Positions 6,323 to 15,498 of a DNA stretch of 33,899 nucleotides are shown piece by piece; within the stretch, counting starts at the first letter, position 1; each line of letters begins with the position of its first letter. Position numbers and translations under genes: made by a program. The notes beneath the pieces were generated by a model that did not search any database, was not told the origin of the DNA, and saw nothing but the letters and a program-made list of their open reading frames with translations. Source of the DNA: Arthrobacter terricola (GTDB lineage Bacteria > Actinomycetota > Actinomycetes > Actinomycetales > Micrococcaceae); contig NZ_SMRU01000040.1 of assembly GCF_004354015.1 (NCBI RefSeq), positions 436 through 34,334 of the forward strand. The letters are read 5' to 3'.

Positions 6323-9300
6323 CTATATGGTCCCGCAGGCACGTGCTGCCGTCCAAAGGCCCCCAAGGTAAGCCACCGCAGTTAATCCGAAGGTCAGCGT
6401 GGCGACTGGGACTGTGAAGGCAGCGGCGATAAGAAATCCGGTGCCGAGCACGGTGAGCCCCCAGCCGATCACGCAGTCCCATCCGTCAAGTCCTGTCGGA
6501 TCTGTGGCATTGATGGGGTTACAGCCGACGTAAGCGTAGCGGTTGGCTTCCTGTCCTGAGGGGTCGGGTTGGGTGAAGCGGCCGGTGGTGGGGTCGTAGT
6601 AGCGGGCGCCGAATTTGGTGTAGCCGGTAGTGTCTTTGTAGCCTCCGGCGTATTGCCAGGGGTTGGTGGCGGCTTGAGCGCCTGTGGCGGTGGTGTTTCC
6701 CCAGGAGTCGTAGGCGTAGCTTGCGGCTGCGGTCTGTGTGCTATCGGTGAGCAGGAATGTGGAGCTGAGAGCGTCCATCGTGTAGTAGAAGCTGGCCCCG
6801 GCGCCGGTCCGCATGCTGATCAAGTTACCCTGCGGGTCGCGGATGAACGAGGTGTTCCCTCCTGCGGTGGTTTGCTGGCTGATGCCGATGGTCCCGTTGA
6901 GAAAACTGGTTGAACCGGCGGTGGTGCGTTCGTCGTTCCGTGGACCCGCGTAGCTGAAGTTCGTGGTGGTGCCGGAGGTGTAGCTGCTGAGCTGGTCGAA
7001 GGTGTTGTAGGCCTGGGTGGCGGCGCCGGCTGTGGTGGTGTTGCCGTTGGCGTCGTAGACGTAGCTGGTTGCGCCGGTGGGTGCTGTGGTGCAGGTTCCA
7101 GTGCTGGCCCCGGTCCAGCAGAGCTGGTCGGCGGCGTTGAACGCTGCGTACACGGTCGCGGCACCTGTCTTGGTGGCCTGGGTGCGGTTGCTGTTGGAAT
7201 CGTAAGCCCAGGTCTCGGTGGACGTTCCGGTGACCGCGGAGGTGAGCCGGTTGACCGGGTCGTAGGTGTAGGTGGTGGCGAGGCTGCCGTTAGGGGTCAT
7301 GGTCTTGCGGAGGGCACCGTCCTTGGTCCCGTTGAGCGTGTAGGTGTAGGCACGTGAGTCCAGCACGGTGCCGCCGCTGTTTTTGGCGGTGATGCTGGTG
7401 GTCCGGCCGGCGTTGTCGTAGACGGTGGTGTTTGTGACCCCGTTCGGGTAGCTGGTAGTGGTCCGGCGGTTGTTGTTGTCGTAGCCGAATCCTGTGCATT
7501 TGGTGCTGTTCGGGTAGGCGGGCGTGGCGGGGCAGGATCCGCCGGGCTCGGCAAGGGACACGAGCCGGTTCGCGGCGTCGTAGGCGTATCCCACGGTCCC
7601 GGTCGGGTCCGTGAAGGTGAGGATGTTCGAGGCGCCGTCGTAGGTGACGGTGGTGGTGGTCCCGCCGATGGTCTTGGTGAGAGCCCTGTTTTGGGCGTCC
7701 CAGGTGTAGGTGGTGGTTCCGGCGGCGTCGACCCGCTGGGTGAGGTTCCCGTCGGCGTCGTAGGTGTAGGCCACGCAGGTCGCGGCGACGCAGGTGGTGC
7801 CGAACCGGATCTGGGTCAGCCGGTCGTTGGCGTCGTAGCTGTAGGTCGCTGTCTGGTTGTTGCCGTCCTTCTTCGTGGCGACCCGCCCGGCCGCGTCGTA
7901 GGTGTAGGTGGTCGCCCCCAGTGGAAGCGGCGGGGTGACGGTGACGGGGTTTCCGGCGGTGTCGTAACCGTAGGTGGTGGTGTTGCCGTTGCCGTCCGTG
8001 GAGCGGCACAACTCGCCGGGCTTGGCGCCACAGGTGGTTCCGAGCGCGTCTGCCTGGTAGAAGCGTTGCGGGGTGCCGCCGGCGTTGCCGGGGGTCAGGA
8101 TCTTTGACGGGTACTTGGTGTTCGCGTCGTATTGGATGGTGCTGGTGTTGCCTTCGGTGCTGGTTGTGCCGTTGGGCCGGTGGTTCAGCAGCGGATCGCC
8201 GGTAGCTGTGGGGCAGGCGAAGGAGACCTCCGCGCCTGCTGTGCCGACAGCCGGGGAGGTGATTTTGGTCAGGTTGTTGTTGGCATCGAAAGTGGATGTG
8301 GTGGTGTGGGCCAGCCCGTCGGTGGTTGTGAGGCGGTTGTCGTGACCGTCGAAGGTGGCCGAGGCGGTGTGTCCGTTGGGGTCCGTGGTGGTCAGGACCC
8401 GGGTCTTGGTGCTGTCCAGGGTGTAGGTGGCCTGTTTGCTGTTCGGGTCGGTCAGGTAGGACAGGGACGAGTCGGCGTTGTGGCTGACGGTCCAGGTCGC
8501 CGCTGCGGACGAACCGGAGCCGTAGGTGATGGTGGAGACCCAATTGTCGGCCGCGTAGGCCAGGACGGTGGTGTTGGTGCGGCCGTCGGTGATGGAGGTG
8601 AGTTTGCCGTTAGTGTAGGCGAAGGTGGTCACAGCGCCGGTGGCGTCGGTGATCTTGGACATCCGTCCCGTCCCGCCGCCGTATTCGATGTTCACGGTCC
8701 GGTTCAGGGAATTGTCGGTGATGGCCGAGGGCTGGTTGAGGTTGTTGGGGTCGTTGTAGGCGTAGGTGATGAACCGGCCCTGGGTGTCCGAGGTCTGGGT
8801 GAGCAGCCCGTTGCTGTAGTAGTAGTCCACGACGTTCGGGTTGAGGATGTTCGCATCGAACGAGTCCAAGAGCGTGAAGTTGATGCCGTCGGACTGATAG
8901 TCGTTGGTGATGCCGGTGTCGTTGAACCGCAGCTGGTACTCGGCGGTGGAGATCTTGGTCAGGGAGGCGTTCAGTCCCGGAGGCATCGTGTAGGTGGAGC
9001 CTGAGAGGACGAAGGTGTACCAGCCACCGTCCGGGGCCGTGTAGATCACGTTCGAGGTGGCCGGATCGATCCGCAGCGCACTCTCCAGCCGTCCCATGGA
9101 CAGGGTGGGCCGTTGGTCGTATTTGCTGTTGTAACGCCAGGCGACGTTCACGTCCTGGCCGATGCCGCGGATGTTGAACAGCTGCCCGGTGAGCACGACG
9201 TTGCCGCTGGTCGGGTTCAGAGCGAGAGCGGAGGAATCGCTGAGGCTGTGGGTGATCATGGAGGCGCTGCCCCGGGAACCGGAACCGGTCCCGTTGGCGG

Positions 9301-10687
9301 TTACCGGGGGCAGAAGGTTGGCGTTGGCGAACCAGCCCTGGGAGTCGATGATGACATTCACCGAACTGCCGCCCGAGTTGAAGATTTTGATCTTGCCCGT
9401 GCTCGCGCTGGGCCGGACCACGACGACGTTCGAGGCGGAGTCCGAACTGTAATTGACGGTGCTCAGGTTCGGTTCGGCCTCATCCGAAGGCCAGACGCGC
9501 AGTTACCCGAACCCTGTGGAGAGCGGGGTGATGTTCATCATGACGCCGGCGACATTGGGCGAGGCCGCGGGCAGGCCCCCGACCCCGCCGATCTGGACCT
9601 CGACCGTGGTGTTGGCGGGGATCGCGGTATTCGGTGCCACGCGGGAGTCATAGATCCGGGACTCGACCGTCGTGAAGGAACTCGTGGAGACCTGCCCGTC
9701 GAAATAGCCCTGGATGTCGATGAGCACGTTCACCCCCGGGGTGACGGACATGTAATGCTTGATGTCCACCACGCCTGCGGCATTCATCTGCAGGACCGCG
9801 CCGATCGCGGTGGTCTGGTTGCCGCGGAAATTGATCGATGTCCCGGGGTTACCGCCCTGGGCGAACCCGTCCCCGGGAAGCGTGGCGAAGACAGGGTTGG
9901 ACGCGTCGGTGCTGATGACCGTGATGTTGGCGAAGACCGCCCCCGCCGTGTCCGGGACACCGCCCTTGCTCTTCAGCGTCACGGACTTGACCGCCGTCCC
10001 GGTCCAGGCACCGGCCGGAAAACCGGTCCCGTCGCGGGTGTCGATCACCCGGGACGTCGGCACGGACACGAAGCCGCCCGGGGCCGGCGTACTGCCCGAG
10101 GTGTAATAGCCCTGCACGTCGACGATGAATTGCTGCGAAGTGCTGGAGTAGAGAGCGAGCTTCCCGTCGCTGCCGACCGCGATCGCGGCCGAATTCGAGA
10201 TCGTGTCCCCGGCACCAGAGAACAGCACCGTGGTCTCATGGTGGCGGCCCGAGTTCGGCACGAGCTGCGCGGCGTTCGGTGCCGTGCCGCCCACGATCGT
10301 CAGGTTCACCAGGACCGTGGCGACACCTGTGGCCGGGACCCCGGCCTGGCCCAGGATCTGGAACGGGTACCAGGTGCCGGCGGCCACCGGTCCGGTGATC
10401 CCGCCCAGGCCGCTGCGGGTATCCACCGCCCTGCCCTGCACCGGGACGAACACACCGGCCTGCACCGACGGGGTGGACTGCATCGGCGCCAGCGCCGGCG
10501 CCCGGACCGACGAAGACGCAAGCGGCCCCGAACCTGTGGAAGCGGGGGCGGCGAATGCCGGGGCGCTGAGCCCGTACACGCCAAGCGCGGCCGCGACAAT
10601 CGCGGCAATAAGGATCCTTAAAGTCAGGAAACCGACGGAAACGGGCTGGAAAAAGGCAGGCTTGCGCCGGCTCCGGACAATAGTCAT
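6323..10687 (-). pseudogene. Secreted Rhs/YD-repeat protein split by one in-frame stop
   Basis: The frame is open from 10687 to 6323 except for one TAA at 9503-9505, giving parts of 394 and 1059 codons. The first part has a Sec signal peptide (hydrophobic core LRILIAAIVAAALGVYG, cleavage after APAFA). Actinobacterial beta-domain repeats follow, each opening like VPVQGRAVDTRSG and closing like FIVDVQGYY. The TAA lies in the third repeat, between GFG and LRVWPSDE, where relatives have GYLRVW, so a Tyr codon probably mutated. The second part finishes that repeat and continues into many YD repeats (YDANGN, YAYDSWGNTT), ending in an Rhs core (GARYYDPTTGRFTQPDP, DPTGL). After the core come 54 mostly hydrophobic residues with two Cys. 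Re-initiation at the GTG at 9421, readthrough or a sequencing error would change the pseudogene call. Confidence 0.85.
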
Positions 10688-11124
10688 CCCCCACAGAACT
10701 TTCTACGAAACAGACCGCAGGGCCGCCCATGCACGAAAGCCCGAAGCCTCGAGACCAATGATGGGACGAGGCTAAATTACCCGCGAATAGTAAGCAAGCT
10801 TTTTATCCGCTTCCACGCATGACAAAAACTGTAATGTTCACCAAAGCGGAAATAGACGCGAGTCAACCCAAATACCAACTGTTTGGTCCAGTGCCAGGAA
10901 TCCACGGCTTTGGTAGCTCACATGCAGGTCTTCCGTGGCGATTTTCTGACCTTCGTCAGGATTGCCCGACGTCACGGCCAGGCGTTCTCACCCGAGGCTC
11001 TAACCGCTGGTCCAGTGTCGGAATTAACCGCCAGACGGAGCGGCCGATCACATTGATGCAGCGCATTGAAGACATCAAACTTCTAGAGGATGGCGTCAGA
11101 ATGGCAGCTTTTAGAAGGCATTCA
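10688..11124. other. Promoter-side region of the Rhs gene, no clear gene
   Basis: About 440 bases lie between the Rhs start and the end of the ParB-like gene. An AT-rich patch near 10775-10870 is the most likely site for the Rhs promoter. One short plus-strand frame from ATG 10922 to TGA 11056 (44 codons) has protein-like composition (FRGDFLTFVRIARRHGQ) but no clear ribosome binding site, so I do not call it a gene. The longer plus-strand frame across 10819-11421 runs antisense to the ParB-like gene and is judged a shadow. Confidence 0.35.
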
Positions 11125-11388
11125 CTACGTCGGTTCGGCGTTTTGCCGGCGGATTTCTTCCCTGGTGCGTCGTCCGCGACGGAGTGCTCCGGCCGGGACG
11201 CCCGGCCATTTCTTGCCGGCGTTGTACTTGCGCTGCAGGCGCCTGACTTCGCGCATGGTTGCTGCCTCGATGAATTCCGTGATGGACGTATGTCCTTCGA
11301 GGTGACCGGCAACCAGGAACGCTGCCCGGACCTGCTCGGCGTCAGACTCCGTGAAGTACGGGGAGAAGGATTTGTTCTTTTTATCCAC
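11125..11388 (-). CDS. Orphan small ParB-like DNA-binding protein
   Basis: This 87-residue protein starts at a GTG at 11388 with GGAGGAG ten bases upstream. The core FSPYFTESDAEQVRAAFLVA then GHLEGHTSITEFIEAATMRE resembles the small ParB-type centromere-binding proteins of Arthrobacter plasmids, which usually follow parA. Their fold is ribbon-helix-helix-like, and after it comes a basic tail (LQRKYNAGKKWPGVP, RRGRRTREE) suited to DNA contact. No parA gene is present anywhere in the window, so it is an orphan. It lies about 200 bp inside the right end of the element. It might help maintain an excised circle or bind the right end, or it might be a relic of a plasmid ancestor. The family call is from remembered similarity. 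Confidence 0.65.
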   Translation of the reverse strand: MDKKNKSFSPYFTESDAEQVRAAFLVAGHLEGHTSITEFIEAATMREVRRLQRKYNAGKKWPGVPAGALRRGRRTREEIRRQNAEPT

Positions 11389-11582
11389 GTTGATCTAACT
11401 CCTCCCGCAGCATGTGCTTAGCGTGTCGGACGTATCGGTCTTGGCTGAGGGATTCGCGTCCGCGCCTCCCCTGAGCACTCGTGGCTACCACGCGTCGAGC
11501 CAACTCACGGTGTCAGACCCCGTACACTCAGGCCCAATCGCTTGAGTTCCCGTCAATCCGGGCTTCAGATTTCGTGAACCCC

Positions 11583-11589
11583 CGGGAAA
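11583..11589 (-). repeat. Candidate right terminal repeat of the element
   Basis: On the minus strand this reads TTTCCCG inward, starting directly next to the last SDR-derived bases (GTGG, 11590-11593). It matches the left-end TATCCCG with one mismatch. It is short, so the boundary rests mainly on the break in SDR homology. Confidence 0.4.
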
Positions 11590-12279
11590 CCACGGCGTAG
11601 CGGGTTTTGGGGCGCTTTGCGGTGACGGCCTTGCCGATGGCGTCGGAGATCACGGAGGGCGGCGAGTTGCGGTTCGCGTTCGCCTCGGATCGCAGGGATT
11701 TCGCCATTGCCGCCGCCTGCTTCTTGTACGCGCCGGACCCGGCGGTGCTGTCGAGGTGGTCGGCGGCGATACCGCCCCATTCAGTGGCAATGCCGCCGGG
11801 CTCGATGACGACGACATCGACTCCGAACGGAGCGACCTCGATTCGCAAGCAGTCACTGAGCGCTTCGAGGGCGAACTTTGTCCCGTGATACCAGCCGCCA
11901 AGTGGGGTGTGGAGCTTGCCTCCCATGGAGGTGATATTTACGATCGTCCCGGAGCGCTGTGCACGCATGTGGGGAAGCGCCAGCTGCGCGAGGCGGATCG
12001 CGCCGAACACGTTGACCTCGAACTGGCGGCGGCCCTCGCCGATCTCGACATCTTCGAGCGCGCCGTAGGAACCGTAACCGGCGTTGTTGACCAGCACGTC
12101 GATGCGGCCGGTCTCTTCGATGATGCGCGCGATACCGTCCTGCATGGACTGGTCGTCCGTGACATCCATTGCCAGCGGGCGGATGCCGTCCTTCGCGAGC
12201 TTTTCGAGCCGTTCCACGCGACGGGCTGCGCCGTACACAGTGAACCCGAGCGATTGCAGCTTCCGGGCGGTGGCAAAGA
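11590..12279 (-). pseudogene. Short-chain dehydrogenase body, truncated at both ends
   Basis: The reading frame covers an SDR Rossmann protein from ATARKLQSLGFTVYGAARR, through the NNAG motif (VLVNNAGYG), to the catalytic Ser-Tyr-Lys set (ITSMGG, then GWYHGTK). It ends at KRPKTRYAV. The N-terminal TGxxxGIG nucleotide-binding motif is gone: upstream bases are antisense to the TetR gene and only supply an accidental ATG at 12340. At the other end, homology stops at 11590 and the frame runs into the mobile element, ending at a stop at 11528. The missing tail lies at 2334-2432. Without the glycine motif it should not bind NAD(P), so loss of function is very likely. Confidence 0.85.
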
Positions 12280-12692
12280 TCCTGGATGCGGCCCGCTCGC
12301 AGATCGGACTGCACGGCCCCGACGTGGGCATGGAGGCCATCGCCAGTGCGGCAGGGGTCGCCGTCGGGACGCTCTACCGGCACTTCCCGACGAAAGTTGA
12401 CCTCGTTGCAGCCGTGCTCTCGGAGTACACCGAGCAGATGATCGCGGAAGCTCACCGCGCGCTCGCTCGCGCGCAAGACGAAGAACTCACGCCCTTGGAA
12501 GCGCTGGCGGGTTTCCTTTTGGAGGTCATCCGCGTCACAGCGCAGAATGCCGCGGCGAAGGCTGCTGCCCCGGCGCTCGGCGCGTCGATCAACATCGACG
12601 AATCCGAAGCGGCGAAGGCCCTTGAGAAGCTGATCGCGCTTGGCATCACCACCGGTGAGGTCCGGCCCGACCAACAACCGTCAATAACCTAA
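12274..12692 (+). pseudogene. TetR-family regulator, N-terminally truncated
   Basis: The plus strand reads KILDAARSQIGLHGPDVGME then IASAAGVAVGTLYRHFPTK, the TetR helix-turn-helix almost from its start, and continues into the ligand-binding helices (LTPLEALAGFLLEVIR). The first residues and the native start codon are missing, because the DNA directly upstream is the SDR gene on the opposite strand. An in-frame ATG at 12084 is antisense to the SDR and unlikely to be used. The C-terminus stops at GEVRPDQQPSIT, some 50 residues short of family length, so both ends are damaged. TetR genes divergent from an SDR usually repress it; that pair was probably the ancestral arrangement here. Confidence 0.8.
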
Positions 12693-12780
12693 TGACCAGC
12701 AACAACTAGTGCATCGAGGAGGTTTACGCTACAATGCAGCGCTGCGGTCTTTACGGCTACAGACAGCGTGGGGGAACGGC

Positions 12781-12960
12781 ATGAGCGGTGAACCTGAGGT
12801 CCTCGTTCTGACGGAGGATCTGCAGATTCCGTCCGGCGGGCGACGGTCCTGCCTGGGATATCCGGTTTGCTGCGACGATTTTGGCGCTACCCGTTTTCTG
12901 GTCCGCGCCTTTCCTGCCGACCTCAATCCCTATTTGACGCAGGGAATGGCACCGCCTTGA
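12781..12960 (+). CDS. Possible small protein convergent with the LCP gene
   Basis: A 59-codon ORF starts at an ATG behind GGGGGAA, with a TACAAT -10-like box further upstream near 12729. The product begins MSGEPEVLVLTEDLQIPSGG and contains CLGYPVCCDDFG with three Cys. No family is recognised. Its 3' end overlaps the 3' end of the convergent LCP gene by about 30 bases, which lowers the likelihood that it is real. Confidence 0.3.
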   Translation: MSGEPEVLVLTEDLQIPSGGRRSCLGYPVCCDDFGATRFLVRAFPADLNPYLTQGMAPP

Positions 12961-14291
12961 AGCGCCCCGGTGGAATCAGCATAGATGTTGCTGGCGGGTG
13001 TTGGCGGGGCGGCCGCGGACAGGGTTGCAGCTCCCGGAGCCGCTACCGCCTGGGGCGCTGTGGTGGAGGGTGAGCTCGGCGCGGCCGGCGCAGGTGCTGC
13101 CGATGCGGGTTGCGGGGCGGGCGGCGCCGGAGTGAGGAGTTCCTTGACTGTGGCCTGTATCTGGTTGATGTCCACGGTATTGATGGAGGCGCCCTCGGGG
13201 GACGTTCCGAACCCGGTAATCGGCAGCGTGGTGAAGGCAATGTTGCCGCCGGTCAGGGAGGTCGCCTGCTGGGCCAGCTCGATCAGGTTCAACTCCGAAT
13301 CCACCACGATGTTCTTGCTCACCGCGTCCAGCACAGCCTGCATTTTCCCGACGTCCGTGAAGGTTCCGGCCTGTTTGAGCTGGTGGGATACGGACGTGAT
13401 GAAGGCCTGCTGCCGGCGTTCGCGGTCCAAGTCCGAGAACAAGTAGTTGGGGTCGGACGTATCCCGGCGCTGCCGGACGAAGGCCATGGCCTGTTTCGCG
13501 TCGATTTGCTGCATGCCTGCTTTGAAGTCAGCCCCGGAGAATGTGTCCTGGGTGGCCTTGTTGATGCACACTGTGATCGGTGCAATGGCCTGGGCGGTCT
13601 GGTAGAACGCGGCCATGGTGACTTCGAGGAAGTGGTCGATGTGCACGCTGCCCAGGAACGCGGTTACAGTGGCTATTTCGGCTTTGCGCCCGGCGTCGCG
13701 GGCCGCCTGGTAGGTGGTGTCGTCGTCGGGCTTTCCCGCATTGATCAAAGCAGTTTTTGCTGCCGCGAAACCGTAACCATATGCCTCTTTGATTTTCGCT
13801 TTGAACGGGCCGCTTCCCGGTATGCCGTCAACCTGGACGTAGTCATCGCGGGGAATGGAGATACCGGTGGCTTTGGACCCGTCCGCGGGTATATGGATGA
13901 GCATCAGGACGTTGGAGTTGTAGCCGCCGGTGTTTTCATCGCCCGCGTGAAGGGCGTCATACATCTCAGGAGGAAGGGGCTTGCCCTGCTCGTCCACCCT
14001 TGTATCCAGCCCCATGACCAGGATGTTGGTGTCCTGGCTGAGCTTCGGCACCGCCTGGGGCAGCGTTTTCAGGTCCTTGAGGGCATCCGAGCGGTGCACG
14101 TTGTTGTTGACCGCAACCGCCGTGCCGCCCACATAGGCGACGACTGCAGTGGCGGCCAGCGCCAGGCAGGCAGCAACCGAGACAAGGACGACAAATTTGC
14201 GCCGGGACTTCGGTCGCATGTGCCTAGGAGCACCCGTAGTCTCCGTCCTGGCGGCTGATCTACCGCGGGGGCGGTGGCGCCCATCAACCAT
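12930..14291 (-). CDS. LytR-CpsA-Psr (LCP) family cell-wall protein
   Basis: The protein is 453 residues from the ATG at 14291, chosen for its AGGAGG ribosome binding site; a longer frame from 14369 lacks one. A basic cytoplasmic N-terminus is followed by one membrane anchor (KFVVLVSVAACLALAATAVV). The extracellular LCP domain then runs from about residue 80 to 330, with NILVMGLDTR, the conserved SNVLMLIHI and ISIPRDDYV strands, KIKEAYGYG, and the late FVRQRRD motif holding the catalytic arginines. LCP enzymes transfer glycopolymers from lipid carriers to peptidoglycan outside the membrane. The C-terminal roughly 110 residues include a Pro/Ala-rich linker typical of wall-spanning tails. No partner gene adjoins it. 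Confidence 0.92.
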   Translation of the reverse strand: MVDGRHRPRGRSAARTETTGAPRHMRPKSRRKFVVLVSVAACLALAATAVVAYVGGTAVAVNNNVHRSDALKDLKTLPQAVPKLSQDTNILVMGLDTRVDEQGKPLPPEMYDALHAGDENTGGYNSNVLMLIHIPADGSKATGISIPRDDYVQVDGIPGSGPFKAKIKEAYGYGFAAAKTALINAGKPDDDTTYQAARDAGRKAEIATVTAFLGSVHIDHFLEVTMAAFYQTAQAIAPITVCINKATQDTFSGADFKAGMQQIDAKQAMAFVRQRRDTSDPNYLFSDLDRERRQQAFITSVSHQLKQAGTFTDVGKMQAVLDAVSKNIVVDSELNLIELAQQATSLTGGNIAFTTLPITGFGTSPEGASINTVDINQIQATVKELLTPAPPAPQPASAAPAPAAPSSPSTTAPQAVAAPGAATLSAAAPPTPASNIYADSTGALQGGAIPCVK

Positions 14292-14484
14292 TAATTCCTC
14301 CTGACACGGAAACTGGCAGGCGCCAGGATCGTTCGCGAGACCTGAAAAAACAATGATGGCAGCTTTCACTGATTCTCAGCTGGATGCGCCGGTCGGACAC
14401 GGGGTGTTGGGCGCGAGCGGACATGGCACCTATTCCGAAGTTGGCATCTTGCGACGGTGGGGTTTTGGCCCTCGTCGGCACTCT

Positions 14485-15498
14485 TTAGGGGCCAGGCGTG
14501 GTTGCGGTGTCGTACATTTCGTAGTCGTCGGTGGTGATGGTGCCATTGGTTTGGATGTTCATTCCCCAGCTGATGCCCGAGGCGCCGGCCGGGAGGGCAG
14601 GTGTGGTCCAGGTGGCTTGGGTCCAGTCAGTCGCGGCATTGAGCAGGGGGCTGGCTGTCCAGTATTGCCAGTATCCGGTGCCGGTGCGGTAGTAGAGCTC
14701 GAACTGGGTCGGTGCGGTGGAGGTGTACCACGCCTTGAGCAGATACGTGTGTCCCGGTGTTCCGGCTGGGGAGCATCCGCCCAGGTCCAGGGCCGGCAGG
14801 AGTTTCCAGTGTGGCCGGGGTTGACGACGGCGAAGGCAGGGGTGTTGGCCAAACAGGTCAGGGCTGATGGTCAAGGTCGGGTCGGTGCCGACCGCGATGT
14901 GGTGGAAGGTGAGCTGCATCCAGCCGCCACCGGCTGCCTCGGCATTGGTAACGGAGTTCTGCAGATCGGCCAGCGTCCAGGTGCTGTCGGCTTCGGAGGG
15001 CGCAGCGGTGTCGTAAGGGTTGGCCGGAGGAATGGTTTCCGCGGCGGGGAATCCGGCGGAGGCCGGGTCATTGCTTTGCAGGTCTCCGAGCCCGCGGGCG
15101 CTGTTGAATCCGCAGTTCTGCACGATGGCCTGAGTGTTGGGATCCTGGGAAGCGAAGGGGTAGGCAAAGCTGGTGACCTTGAAGCCCATGTTGGTCAGGG
15201 CGACCCTGCCGTTGCAGATCTGCCGCGTGGCTTCGTCGGCGGGGAGATTGACCAGGTCGGGGTGGGTTACGGTGTGGCCGCCGATCTCGTTGCCGTCGGC
15301 CGCGATCTGTTGCAGATTGGCTTGGGTGAGGTATCCGGGCTGGTCGATCCACCCCGAGACGGTGAAGAAGGTGCCGGTGAGACCGAGGGATTTCATCGTC
15401 TGTTCGGCAGGAAGCTGGTCCGCGTTGGTGTCATCGAAGGTCAGGGACACGATGGTGCCCGCAGGCACTCTCGGACGCAGTCGAATCTTCAGATGCAT
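14485..15498 (-). pseudogene. Polysaccharide deacetylase, decayed paralogue
   Basis: The 337-codon frame is a damaged copy of the secreted deacetylase at 16933-18795. It keeps the NodB-type core, with the metal-binding TFDD and the HTVTH His pair, and one C-terminal carbohydrate-binding-like domain. Three defects are visible. The signal peptide is replaced by an unrelated basic start (MHLKIRLRPRVPAG). After ISPDLF a deletion shifts the frame, so residues GQHPCLRRRQPRPHW are read from DNA that in another frame encodes NTPAFAVVNPGHTG. A second deletion before LLPALDLGG restores the frame. The product would stay in the cytoplasm with a broken linker. Orientation is opposite to the intact copy. 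Confidence 0.8.

Larger units (their letters stand above)
2433..11589. mobile_element. Mobile element with recombinase trio and Rhs cargo, inserted in an SDR gene
   Basis: The ends are set by where SDR homology stops on each side: after base 2432 on the left and before base 11590 on the right. Reading inward, the ends begin TATCCCG (left) and TTTCCCG (right, minus strand), an imperfect 7-bp terminal inverted repeat. A TCCCGTCA copy lies near each end (2442-2449 and 11548-11555). The element carries a tyrosine recombinase, an Xre-type protein, a zinc-ribbon recombinase-like protein, the Rhs locus with a small membrane protein, and an orphan ParB-like gene. The recombinase gene lies close to one end, as in other integrase-driven elements. 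The exact ends could be off by several bases, because tyrosine recombinases can leave short coupling sequences. Confidence 0.68.

Noticed and set aside
7290..8543. A long minus-strand His/Arg-rich frame within the Rhs gene
   Set aside because: The repeats of the Rhs YD units create periodic composition in all frames. The real frame has YD motifs and this one does not.
6560..8700. A CRISPR-like or tandem DNA repeat array
   Set aside because: The periodic similarity is irregular, about 60 bases or more with coding variation, and comes from YD repeats at the protein level.
9113..10621. A 502-codon plus-strand frame
   Set aside because: It lies antisense to the Rhs N-terminal repeats and has Asp/Gly/Arg-rich shadow composition.
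6323..10687. A frameshift as the cause of the split Rhs gene
   Set aside because: Codon registers of the two halves are identical: the stop at 9505-9503 and the following LRVW are in the same frame. It is a nonsense change.
11853..12677. A 274-codon minus-strand frame crossing the SDR-TetR junction
   Set aside because: It is in a different frame from the SDR motifs and is antisense to the TetR helices, with shadow-like composition.
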